From positions 1 through 8,149 of the forward strand of contig CAIMNF010000391.1 in assembly GCA_903842755.1 (NCBI GenBank): 8,149 bases of DNA, in the 5' to 3' direction. The notes below the pieces were generated by a model that did no database searches, had not been told where the DNA came from, and worked only from the letters and a program-made list of their open reading frames with translations. Source of the DNA: Oligoflexia bacterium (GTDB lineage: Bacteria; Bdellovibrionota; UBA1018; CAIMNF01). Positions 1 through 7,991 of the stretch are shown here, piece by piece (positions within the stretch are counted from its first letter, which is position 1; each line of letters begins with the position of its first letter). Position numbers and translations under genes: made by a program.

Positions 1-2
1 GC

Positions 3-3000
3 TTGGTAGCGAAGGGTATCAATACTCTAAATAGTACTTATCCTGGAACTGAAAAAAAATTCTACTTTTTTTGCCGCAGAAGACAATGGAATGCTTCTGA
101 AGGGAAGTGGATGGGCTGGGAGCGAAAGCGGGGAAAACTCCTTGAGTTGAATCAAATTCTACGAGGATCTACCCAGACGAGTTATTTGCCATTTGATGCG
201 GATCCGACTTTCTTGGCGAAGATTAAGTTTGTGATTACGCTAGATTCAGATACTCAGTTGCCCAGGGAAGTGGCTAGACGTCTTATTGGTACAGCGTTGC
301 ATCCGATGAATCAGCCTATTTACAGCGAAAAACTTCAGAGAATTGTTTCCGGGTATGGAATTTTACAGCCACGGGTTGGCGTCTCCTTAATGAGTGCTTA
401 TCACACTCGGTTTGCGCAAGTATTCTCTGGTAATAGCGGCTTGGACCCATACACCACTTCTGTATCTGACGTATACCAAGATTTATTCGAAGAGGGCAGT
501 TTTACGGGAAAAGGACTGTATCATGTGGATGCATTTGACTTGGCGGTTTCTACCCGGGGGCCGGAGAACGCCGTTTTAAGTCATGATCTTTTTGAAGGTT
601 CGTACGCCCGGACTGCACTGGTCTCTGATATAGAATTGGTTGACGATTATCCAGCTGACTTTGAATCATTTTTAAAACGGCTCCACCGATGGACTAGAGG
701 AGATTGGCAAATTGCACGATGGTTAGCGTGGAGGGTTCCGGATGCAAACGGACACCTTGGACCGAACCGGCTTTCGCTAATTTCTAAGTGGAAGATTTTT
801 GACAATTTGCGAAGAAGTCTCCTTGTCCCATCCATGCTCCTTTGGTTGGCCGGCGGGTGGACGGTACTTCCGGGGTCGGCGTTGATTTGGACTTTTCCTA
901 TTTTGATCTTACTTGCGTTTCCAATTTATACTCCGTTGATCACCGGTACATTTCTCTACAGGAAGGGACTCACTTTAAAAGAGCACCTAAAAGGCGGTTG
1001 GGTAGAGTCCCAAGTTAAGTTCAGGCAAATTGTACTTTTGGCGGCATTTTTTCCAGATTTGGCGTTTTGTCAATTAGACGCTATTGTCAGAACGCTCTAT
1101 CGCCAGCTGATTTCGAAAAAGAATTTATTACAGTGGGTAACTTCAGCACAGGTTTCTCAGCGGGCGAAGAATTCGCGCGATGCAACTTTAACCCGTAATT
1201 GTGTGCGGCCTGGCCCTTTGTTCGCGGTCGTATTAAGTGCTTTGATTTTTAAGTGGCATCCACGTGCATTTCTTTTGGCCTGGCCGTTTCTATTGATGTG
1301 GATTGGGAACCCGTTTTTGAATAATTGGCTGAGCCGGAGGCATCTCTATCAAAGCTGGCCCTTGAAAGATTCGGATTTAAAATTGTACCGATATTATGCT
1401 CGCCGGATCTGGAGCTATTTTGAGTCTTTTGTAGGTGAGTCGGACAATGGGCTTGCCCCGGATAATTATCAAGAAGATCCAGAGCCCATGATTGCTCACC
1501 GAACTTCTCCGACAAATATTGGATTACAGCTTCTTGCTTCGACGTCCGCGTATGACTTTGGATTTGTGACGCTCGGGCAATTGATTGCCCAGTGTGAGGC
1601 CATCTTTACGACGCTAGATCAACTGCCAAAGCTTCACGGTCATTTTTTCAATTGGTACAACACTCAAACCCTTCAGCCGCTTTATCCTCAGTATGTTTCC
1701 ACAGTTGACAGCGGAAATTTAGCAGGACATTTACTGACATTAAAGCAAGCGTTAATTGCAATCAAGGCTGCACCTGCTCCGGTAGAGCAGCAGGTTAAAG
1801 GTCTTTCCGATACCCTTCGAGTCTTGGCGGTGGAATGTTCTAATTTAGACGGAAGCTCTGCGAAGCTGAATGAGTTTATCGAGCTGACTCATTCCGCGCT
1901 TCGATTAGCGTTAGAGGGATTTCCTGAAAAGGTTTTAGACAGACTCCGAAAAGCGCAAACCTTTTTTGTTGATTTATTTGTACCTACGGAATTCGATCGT
2001 GATTTAAACGGGGTAAATCAAACCCGGCATTGGCTTAAATTGGCTGAAATTCACGCAGTTGCTGTTTTGAGGCAAGCGCAGGAACAAGACCCTGATGCCC
2101 AATCTGTTCGGTTGGATCAGTTGATCGCCCACTGCGAGCGACATTTTTGTGAAATGGATTTTTCATTTTTGTTTGACTCGGAGAGAAAAATTTTCGTCAT
2201 TGGCTACAATGTTCAAGATGCGAAACAGGATGGATCTTTTTACGATCTCTTGGCGTCTGAATCCCGTCTTACCAGTTTTATTGCTATTGCAAAAGGAGAT
2301 ATCAAACAAGAGCATTGGTTTAGGTTGGGGCGCCCGATGACCGAAATTCGAGGGCATCGAGCCTTAGTTTCTTGGACAGGAACTTTGTTTGAGTACTTGA
2401 TGCCGCTTTTGGTGATGCGACGTTTTGAAAACACTCTCTTGGATCAAACGTGCCTCACGGTTCTTAGAAAACAGTTTTCTTATGGCAAGCAAAACGAGGT
2501 TCCGTGGGGTGTTTCTGAATCGGCTTACAATGGCCGGGACCTTCAAATGAATTATCAATATGGTCCATTTGGGATTCCGGGTTTAGGGCTAAAGCGGGGA
2601 CTGAGTGATGAGTTGGTGATTTCGCCCTATTCCACCTTTTTGGGGGCTCTTTTTCACCCGAGAATGGCACTAAGAAATTTAAAAAACTTGGAGGCTTTAG
2701 GGATGAGCTCCGCGTACGGATTTTATGAGTCTGTAGATTATACACCAGAACGTTTGCCCGAGGGGCGTAAATTTGTGGTGGTTAAGTCTGCAATGGCCCA
2801 CCACCAAGGAATGAGTCTGGTTGCGATTAATAACGTGGTCAACTCGTTTATTATGCAGACCCGGTTTCACTCTGAGCCCAGGGTTCGCGCCACCCAACTT
2901 TTATTGCAGGAACGGATTCCTCGAGCCATCTCCATTTCTAAGCCACGTGCGGAGGAAGTGCATTTAGACAGACCATTGCATTTTACAAGAAATTCACTTC

Positions 3001-6000
3001 CTCGTACTTACACGGATGTCTCGGTTGAAACTCCACGAACTCAGCTTCTTTCAAATGGATCGTATTCAGTGATGCTCACCACTGCGGGCAGCGGTTATTC
3101 TAGATTAAATGGGATTGCCGTAAATCGCTGGCGAGAAGATTGGACGGCTGACCCCTGGGGACAGTTTCTCTATGTTCGAAATTTGAATCAGGATCGGCTT
3201 TGGTCTGCAGGATATCAACCTATTTTGTCTGATGCCGAGTCATATCGAGTAACGTTCGCCGAAGATAAGGTGGAGTTATGGCGTGAGGATCCATCCGTAA
3301 CAACCCATACGGAAATCATTGTTTCGCCAGAAGATCCTGTAGAACTCAGACGGATTTCATTGACGAATCATACCGACTATTCGGTTGACTATGAAGTGAC
3401 CAGTTACATGGAAGTGGTCCTAGCGCTTCCTCGGGAGGATGATGCTCACCCAGCATTTAATAATCTTTTCGTTGAGACGGAGTATTGTGCGGAAAAGTCA
3501 GCGCTCCTTGCAACACGCAGACGACGCTCTAATCAAGAAAGCCAGAGATGGGGCTTCCATCTTGTTGCCCATGCCGATCAATATGAGACGGATCGGAATG
3601 AATTTATAGGGCGAGGTCATACCCCGCACAATCCAAAGGCCTTAAAAAGAGGTCAGAAATTGTCGAATACCGTTGGTGCTGTATTAGATCCTATTTTCTC
3701 GCTGAGAAAAATGGTAACCGTAGCGTCCGGGGAGACGGTCCGGCTCGTCTTCGTAACCGGTGTTGGAAAAACCCGCGAGCACGCGATGGCGCTAGCTGAA
3801 AAGTATCATGATTCTCAAATTTTCTCACGGGAGGCAGAATTAGCGTGGACACATGCTCAAGTTCAACTGAGGCACTTAAATATAGATTCGGTGCAGGCAA
3901 ATAGTTTTCAAAAATTGGCAGCGAGAATTCTTTTCTCAGATTCAACTTTAAGGCCGAAAACTTATGTGTTGGAACAAAATGTAAAAACTCAAGCTGCGCT
4001 ATGGGCGTATGGTATCAGTGGCGATTTGCCAATCGTGCTGATTAAAATTGGTCATGAAAAATCTATTCCTCTGGTTCGAGAACTCCTCCATGCCCAAGAG
4101 TATTTAAGGCTACGAGGTCTGGTCTTTGATTTGATTTTTCTAAATGAAATGGGAATGGGTTATATTCAAACTTTGCAAGACGAGTTGCAACGTCAAGTGC
4201 GGATGGGCGGAGCGCGCGCAGTGCAAGATCAGCCTGGAGGCGTATTTATTCGAAGGAAGGATATGATTTCTGTTTCGGACTTAACGCTCATGAACGCTAT
4301 TGCGCGAGTAAACTTGGACGCAGAAAAGGGGACATTTATTGAGCAAATGGACCGCGTGTTGAAGAACGTTGCCCTCCCGCCCCCTTCCAATTTTTCGGGA
4401 AGAAAGGTTCCCTGGGTGACCGCTCCGTTTACAGAAAACTCGTTGCTTTTTTTTAATGGGCTCGGCGGATTTTCACTGGATGCAAAAAACTATGTAATCC
4501 TCCTTCAGGGAGACCAGTGGACTCCAGCCCCCTGGATCAATGTGATTTCCAATGATCATGATTTTGGATTTTTAATCTCAGAGGCGGGCGCTGGCTACAC
4601 TTGGTCACTGAACAGTAGAGATAATCGCCTCACTACCGGATCTAACGATGCCGTGAGTGACTCCGTGAGTGAAGCACTCTATATTCGAGACGAATTGAGT
4701 GGTGAAACTTGGTCTCCCACGCCGCTTCCCATTCGTGAAATGGAATCGTACCGAATTATTCATTCAGCCGGATATTCCACTTTTGAGCATTACAGTCACG
4801 GGGTTAGCCAGAATCTTTGCTTGTTTGTGCCCTCGGACAACTCGGTCAAAATCAGTCGTTTAATCCTAACGAATACAGGCGGAACGGTAAGGAATTTATC
4901 CTTAACCAGCTTTGCCGAATGGGTGCTGGGTTTTAGCCGGAGCGACATGGCTCCGATGGTCATTACCGAATGGAATGAGGATTCCCAGGCTATTTTTGCG
5001 CGAAATTCCTATCATCCCGAATTAGGCTCCCGTGTTGCCTATTCTAAAATTTTCGCTGGAACGGGAAGCGTTGCAGAAATTTCGTATACGGGGGATCGTC
5101 GCGAGTTTTTGGGCAGAAACGGAACCATGGCCAAGCCGCTCGCATTGTCCCGCGAAAAACTCTCAGGCCGAGTCGGTGGCGGGTTAGACCCCTGTGCCGC
5201 AATTCAAATGAAGTTTGAACTTCAGCCCAATCAATCTCAAGAATTTATCGTGATCTTGGGCGATTCTGCAAGTGCTGGTGAAGCTAGCGTTATTCTGGCA
5301 AAATTTTCACGGATTGAAGCAGTGAGTGAGTCTTTTGAAAAGATGAAAAAGGGGTGGGAAGACACGCTCACAGCCGTTGAGATTAAGACTCCAGATGCGG
5401 CAATGGATATTTTAATGAATCGGTGGTTATTGTATCAAACCCTTTCGTGCCGTTTGTGGGGTAGGTCGGCGTTTTATCAATCTGGCGGTGCATATGGATT
5501 TCGGGACCAACTCCAAGATGTTCTGGCCTTATCCGCGGTTCGTCCTGACGTCATGCGAGCACAAATTCTGCGAGCGGCAGGGCGCCAATTTAAGGAAGGA
5601 GACGTTCAGCACTGGTGGCACCCTCCGAGTGGTCGAGGGGTAAGGACACGAATCTCCGATGATCGGCTGTGGCTCCCGTATTGTTTAGTATACTACCTAA
5701 AAGTAACTCAAGACCTTTCAGTTTTAGAGGAAGTGCTTTTTTTTCTAGAAGCACCGGAACTGAAAATTGGCCAGGAAGATTCTTATTCGCAGCCTCGTTT
5801 TTCGGAAGAATCAGCAACAGTTTATGAGCATTGTATTCGTGCAATTCAGCTCAGCCTAGCCGTGGGAGTGCACGGACTACCCTTGATGGGGGCAGGGGAT
5901 TGGAACGATGGAATGAATCGCGTGGGACATGAGGGAAAGGGGGAAAGCGTCTGGTTAGGCTGGTTCTTAGCTCACGTTTTGGATCAGATGATTCCTTACT

Positions 6001-6854
6001 GTAAGTCCGCTGATTTAGCAGAACTTTATTCCCTTCATCGGGATCAACTAAAGGCTTCATTGGAGGCTCAAGCGTGGGACGGGGATTGGTACCGGCGGGC
6101 CTTCTTTGATCACGGTGAGACCTTGGGATCAAGTAAAAATGAAGAATGTAAAATTGATTCCGTGACGCAGTCCTGGGCAGTATTATCTGGTCTTGGAGAT
6201 CCGGGGAGAGTTCTAGTGGCCATGAATTCAGTCGAAAAATGGTTGATTCTGCGTAAAGAGGAATTAATTAAATTGTTTACGCCCCCTTTTGACCAAGGGA
6301 ATAATGACCCTGGATATATTAAGGGGTATGTGCCGGGAGTCCGTGAAAACGGAGGTCAATATACTCATGCGGCAATTTGGGTTGTGCTTGCGTACGCGCA
6401 GTTGGGCGACCGGCAGCGCACGCACGCGCTATTTTCCTTGCTTAATCCAATTCTACATTCTTGCTCTGAAATTAAGGTCAAGCGCTATAAAGTGGAACCC
6501 TATGTGATGGCCGCTGACCTTTACGGAATTTCCCCGCATGTTGGGCGGGGAGGGTGGACTTGGTATACGGGTTCCGCTGGTTTGATGTACAGGGCGGGGT
6601 TAGAGGGCATTTTAGGATTTAAACTTACTGGGGACTTACTTGAAATGAACCCTTGCATTCCAGAAGAATGGAACGGTTTTGAAGTGAAGTATCGATATAA
6701 AAGAGCGGTGTATTGGATCGAAGTAAAAAATTTGATGGGGAGAGGGCTCACTCCCCATCAAACCGTTTACTTGGACCAGGTGTTACAAAATGGATTTACC
6801 GTTCAACTGGTCGATGATCAGAAAACCCATTTCGTTTTAGTGGAAATGAACTAG
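3..6854 (+). CDS. ndvB: Cyclic beta-1,2-glucan synthase, 5'-truncated by window edge
   Basis: This inner-membrane enzyme builds beta-1,2-glucan from UDP-glucose, trims it by phosphorolysis and closes it into periplasmic rings. The frame is open to the left edge; the TTG at position 3 is not a real start. Residues are numbered from that codon. The C-terminal part of a GT84 domain comes first: DSD at 81-83 (DxD), HD at 194-195, and RLHRW at 226-230 (the R/QxxRW motif). Membrane segments follow at roughly 273-312, 342-360 and 405-440. The middle glycoamylase-like region (GH189-type cyclase, about 458-980) has RTSPTNIGL (500-508), STVDSGNLAGH (566-576), SES (838-840) and AHHQGMSL (932-939). Two GH94 beta-supersandwich regions start near 1010 and 1483. 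The GH94 catalytic domain (about 1790-2230) has FRDQLQD (1833-1839), DWNDGMN (1966-1972, with the probable general acid D1969), RENGGQYTH (2114-2122) and GRGGWTWYTGSAG (2181-2193). Known relatives are about 2800 residues, so roughly 500-550 are missing. No frameshift or lost key residue is seen. Confidence 0.96.
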   Translation: MVAKGINTLNSTYPGTEKKFYFFCRRRQWNASEGKWMGWERKRGKLLELNQILRGSTQTSYLPFDADPTFLAKIKFVITLDSDTQLPREVARRLIGTALHPMNQPIYSEKLQRIVSGYGILQPRVGVSLMSAYHTRFAQVFSGNSGLDPYTTSVSDVYQDLFEEGSFTGKGLYHVDAFDLAVSTRGPENAVLSHDLFEGSYARTALVSDIELVDDYPADFESFLKRLHRWTRGDWQIARWLAWRVPDANGHLGPNRLSLISKWKIFDNLRRSLLVPSMLLWLAGGWTVLPGSALIWTFPILILLAFPIYTPLITGTFLYRKGLTLKEHLKGGWVESQVKFRQIVLLAAFFPDLAFCQLDAIVRTLYRQLISKKNLLQWVTSAQVSQRAKNSRDATLTRNCVRPGPLFAVVLSALIFKWHPRAFLLAWPFLLMWIGNPFLNNWLSRRHLYQSWPLKDSDLKLYRYYARRIWSYFESFVGESDNGLAPDNYQEDPEPMIAHRTSPTNIGLQLLASTSAYDFGFVTLGQLIAQCEAIFTTLDQLPKLHGHFFNWYNTQTLQPLYPQYVSTVDSGNLAGHLLTLKQALIAIKAAPAPVEQQVKGLSDTLRVLAVECSNLDGSSAKLNEFIELTHSALRLALEGFPEKVLDRLRKAQTFFVDLFVPTEFDRDLNGVNQTRHWLKLAEIHAVAVLRQAQEQDPDAQSVRLDQLIAHCERHFCEMDFSFLFDSERKIFVIGYNVQDAKQDGSFYDLLASESRLTSFIAIAKGDIKQEHWFRLGRPMTEIRGHRALVSWTGTLFEYLMPLLVMRRFENTLLDQTCLTVLRKQFSYGKQNEVPWGVSESAYNGRDLQMNYQYGPFGIPGLGLKRGLSDELVISPYSTFLGALFHPRMALRNLKNLEALGMSSAYGFYESVDYTPERLPEGRKFVVVKSAMAHHQGMSLVAINNVVNSFIMQTRFHSEPRVRATQLLLQERIPRAISISKPRAEEVHLDRPLHFTRNSLPRTYTDVSVETPRTQLLSNGSYSVMLTTAGSGYSRLNGIAVNRWREDWTADPWGQFLYVRNLNQDRLWSAGYQPILSDAESYRVTFAEDKVELWREDPSVTTHTEIIVSPEDPVELRRISLTNHTDYSVDYEVTSYMEVVLALPREDDAHPAFNNLFVETEYCAEKSALLATRRRRSNQESQRWGFHLVAHADQYETDRNEFIGRGHTPHNPKALKRGQKLSNTVGAVLDPIFSLRKMVTVASGETVRLVFVTGVGKTREHAMALAEKYHDSQIFSREAELAWTHAQVQLRHLNIDSVQANSFQKLAARILFSDSTLRPKTYVLEQNVKTQAALWAYGISGDLPIVLIKIGHEKSIPLVRELLHAQEYLRLRGLVFDLIFLNEMGMGYIQTLQDELQRQVRMGGARAVQDQPGGVFIRRKDMISVSDLTLMNAIARVNLDAEKGTFIEQMDRVLKNVALPPPSNFSGRKVPWVTAPFTENSLLFFNGLGGFSLDAKNYVILLQGDQWTPAPWINVISNDHDFGFLISEAGAGYTWSLNSRDNRLTTGSNDAVSDSVSEALYIRDELSGETWSPTPLPIREMESYRIIHSAGYSTFEHYSHGVSQNLCLFVPSDNSVKISRLILTNTGGTVRNLSLTSFAEWVLGFSRSDMAPMVITEWNEDSQAIFARNSYHPELGSRVAYSKIFAGTGSVAEISYTGDRREFLGRNGTMAKPLALSREKLSGRVGGGLDPCAAIQMKFELQPNQSQEFIVILGDSASAGEASVILAKFSRIEAVSESFEKMKKGWEDTLTAVEIKTPDAAMDILMNRWLLYQTLSCRLWGRSAFYQSGGAYGFRDQLQDVLALSAVRPDVMRAQILRAAGRQFKEGDVQHWWHPPSGRGVRTRISDDRLWLPYCLVYYLKVTQDLSVLEEVLFFLEAPELKIGQEDSYSQPRFSEESATVYEHCIRAIQLSLAVGVHGLPLMGAGDWNDGMNRVGHEGKGESVWLGWFLAHVLDQMIPYCKSADLAELYSLHRDQLKASLEAQAWDGDWYRRAFFDHGETLGSSKNEECKIDSVTQSWAVLSGLGDPGRVLVAMNSVEKWLILRKEELIKLFTPPFDQGNNDPGYIKGYVPGVRENGGQYTHAAIWVVLAYAQLGDRQRTHALFSLLNPILHSCSEIKVKRYKVEPYVMAADLYGISPHVGRGGWTWYTGSAGLMYRAGLEGILGFKLTGDLLEMNPCIPEEWNGFEVKYRYKRAVYWIEVKNLMGRGLTPHQTVYLDQVLQNGFTVQLVDDQKTHFVLVEMN
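6725..6762 (-). terminator. Intrinsic terminator of the minus-strand unit, inside the ndvB coding region
   Basis: Positions 6731-6742 (TTTGATGGGGAG) and 6751-6762 (CTCCCCATCAAA) are a perfect 12-bp inverted repeat with an 8-nt loop. On the plus strand the hairpin is preceded by six A (6725-6730). In minus-strand reading this gives a GC-containing stem directly followed by AAATTTTTT, the classical Rho-independent layout. In plus-strand reading no T-run follows, so it should not terminate ndvB transcription. It lies 89-126 bases beyond the stop codon of the small membrane-protein gene, a normal distance for a 3' UTR. It also encodes residues 2243-2254 of the glucan synthase. Confidence 0.85.
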
Positions 6855-7162
6855 TGCAAATCTTCATTTATTTGCTCAATTTTAGTTGAAGTTTTTAGAA
6901 CCTTAGCCATCACAAAGCCTAAGGTCACCGCCAGAGCAATGGCAATCACGGGATTTCTTCTCACTAGAGATACGGAACTAGCGTAAAAAGTGCCCATTTG
7001 GTTTTTAGCGGACTTCAGCGCGACACCAGCTAAGTCTTCCACATCGGCCACCGCCTTTTTCCCGAAATCCTGAAAGGCGCCTTTTTCGCCATGGATAAAT
7101 TCCTTTGTTTTTTCGCTCAAAATACTCATTTTTCCGTTTAACGAATCTGCATTTGTACTCAT
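6851..7162 (-). CDS. Small membrane-anchored protein, ElaB/YqjD/DUF883-like
   Basis: This 103-residue protein has the build of the ElaB/YqjD/DUF883 group. Residues 1-66 form a polar, lysine-rich, probably helical region. An RRNP turn (68-71) leads into one hydrophobic helix (about 71-88, with small residues and G82), and a short charged tail follows. In E. coli, members of this group are C-tail-anchored inner-membrane proteins, some ribosome-associated in stationary phase. That role is not shown by this sequence. The ATG at 7162-7160 has a modest purine-rich ribosome site, AAGAGA at 7172-7167, four bases upstream. The gene follows the EEP gene by 70 bases and is the last of the minus-strand unit. 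Its TAG shares the CTAG at 6851-6854 with the stop of the glucan synthase. The assignment rests on architecture and the RRNP-helix signature; a generic small membrane protein is the alternative. Confidence 0.8.
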   Translation of the reverse strand: MSTNADSLNGKMSILSEKTKEFIHGEKGAFQDFGKKAVADVEDLAGVALKSAKNQMGTFYASSVSLVRRNPVIAIALAVTLGFVMAKVLKTSTKIEQINEDLH

Positions 7163-7221
7163 TGGGTCTCTTTTCTATTGGGAAGGGCCATTGATTTGGC
7201 CAGTGGTTTAAGTTCACTCAT
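7159..7221 (-). CDS. Possible 20-residue micro-ORF, overlapping the next start (ATGA)
   Basis: An ATG at 7221-7219 opens a frame of 20 codons (begins MSELKPLAKS) that ends at TGA 7161-7159. It overlaps the ATG of the small membrane-protein gene in an ATGA arrangement and occupies nearly the whole 70-base gap after the EEP gene. The ATGA geometry is typical of translational coupling, so it could act as a leader that delivers ribosomes to the next start. Against it: no clear Shine-Dalgarno sequence precedes its ATG, the peptide matches nothing I recognise, and an ORF this short can arise by chance. A short GC-rich inverted repeat (GGCCA 7186-7190 with TGGCC 7197-7201) lies within it. I see no convincing promoter in the gap. 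Confidence 0.2.
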   Translation of the reverse strand: MSELKPLAKSMALPNRKETQ

Positions 7222-7232
7222 CAAGATTCAAT

Positions 7233-7991
7233 TCAAGCTTTATCAGATTCCGACTCAAAAAAGGATGAACGGAAGGTTAAGTTTTCTTCACAAGAAAATT
7301 CGGCAAGCAGAGCCAGATGATCCGATGGGTTTTTTCTGGCTGATTCTTTAATGGCCTTAGCCCGGAGGCAGCGAAGATTGCGGTAATAAATTCGGTCTAG
7401 CCTTAATATTGGAAAGAAGCTTGGAAAACTGAGAGCATGAGCTCCAGTCTTTTCTAAAAAAGCCTCTTGGACATTTAAATTTGAAATGAGAATGGGTGTT
7501 AGCGTTCCCCTCCAATCATTGAAGTCTCCAGCAATGACTAGGAGATCCTGTTCTGGAATTTGACCCTGAATCAGATGAATTAAGTGTCGCGTCTGGGAAA
7601 GCCGATCTTTTTCAAATAGACCTAAATGGACGCAAAAGGCGTGAAGAGTAGGCTGAAGAGGATGGTGGTCCAACTTGATTTTTGCGTAGAGCAAGCCCCT
7701 TCGTTCAATCGAACTCAATGAAATATCTTCGTTTTTGCTGAATTCAATTGGCGATTTGCTTAAAATGGCATTTCCGTGTGAGCCCTCTTGGCTGACTACA
7801 TTTTTTCCATAAGCGACTGAGCTCCAGAGGGGGTCTGCCAAGTAGGTGAATTGGGCGGTCGGAAAGTGATGGTAGTCCCGAATTTCTTGAAGAAAGACTA
7901 GGTCAGCATTTGCGGCCTGGAGCGAGGCCTTCATGTGTCCCAAGCCAAATCCTTTATGAATGTTGTAGGTTAATATTTTAAAAGAGTGCAT
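7233..7991 (-). CDS. Endonuclease/exonuclease/phosphatase (EEP) family protein, YbhP-like
   Basis: This 252-residue protein has all the signature motifs of the Mg-dependent EEP fold shared by exonuclease III, DNase I and sphingomyelinase-type phosphodiesterases. These are TYNIHKG (8-14; N10), LQE (34-36; metal ligand E36), GNAILS (73-78), HLG (122-124; H122), GDFNDW (155-160; D156 and N158), LDRIYY (198-203) and SDHLAL (223-228; the catalytic D224/H225 pair). The length is that of a single catalytic domain. I see no signal peptide or membrane helix, so it is probably cytoplasmic or peripheral. Its substrate cannot be read from sequence. The preceding gene resembles a cardiolipin synthase, and E. 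coli likewise has the EEP gene ybhP beside clsB, so a phospholipid or phosphodiester substrate is a fair inference. The ATG overlaps the stop of the upstream gene by one base (TAATG), and an AGGCGAG ribosome site lies seven bases upstream. Confidence 0.92.
   Translation of the reverse strand: MHSFKILTYNIHKGFGLGHMKASLQAANADLVFLQEIRDYHHFPTAQFTYLADPLWSSVAYGKNVVSQEGSHGNAILSKSPIEFSKNEDISLSSIERRGLLYAKIKLDHHPLQPTLHAFCVHLGLFEKDRLSQTRHLIHLIQGQIPEQDLLVIAGDFNDWRGTLTPILISNLNVQEAFLEKTGAHALSFPSFFPILRLDRIYYRNLRCLRAKAIKESARKNPSDHLALLAEFSCEENLTFRSSFFESESDKA

Noticed and set aside
3..5. TTG at the left edge as a true start codon of the large gene
   Set aside because: The translated sequence begins in the middle of a GT84 domain, before its DxD motif, and the family has about 500 more residues upstream, so the gene is simply cut by the window.
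4654..4675. Direct repeat of the 10-mer CCGTGAGTGA
   Set aside because: Only two copies in the same codon phase, encoding a VSD/VSE pair in a loop of the second GH94 supersandwich; no sign of a longer repeat array.
5590..6132. Two minus-strand open frames (84 and 93 residues) opposite the GH94 catalytic domain
   Set aside because: They are antisense shadows of a strongly conserved coding region and have no recognisable domain.
6862..6896. Possible plus-strand terminator just after ndvB (CTTCA and TGAAG followed by five T)
   Set aside because: The stem is only 5 bp with a 20-base loop and AT-rich, too weak to call a terminator, and it lies in the coding region of the small membrane-protein gene.
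6900..6925. 7-bp inverted repeat ACCTTAG/CTAAGGT
   Set aside because: It has a 12-base spacer, no T-run on either side and is fully inside the membrane-helix codons, so chance is the simplest explanation.
7005..7217. 70-residue minus-strand frame beginning at a GTG upstream of the small membrane-protein gene
   Set aside because: It overlaps the 103-residue gene in another frame, its product is rich in Arg, Lys and Trp without family likeness, and the 103-residue frame has a proper membrane helix and start.
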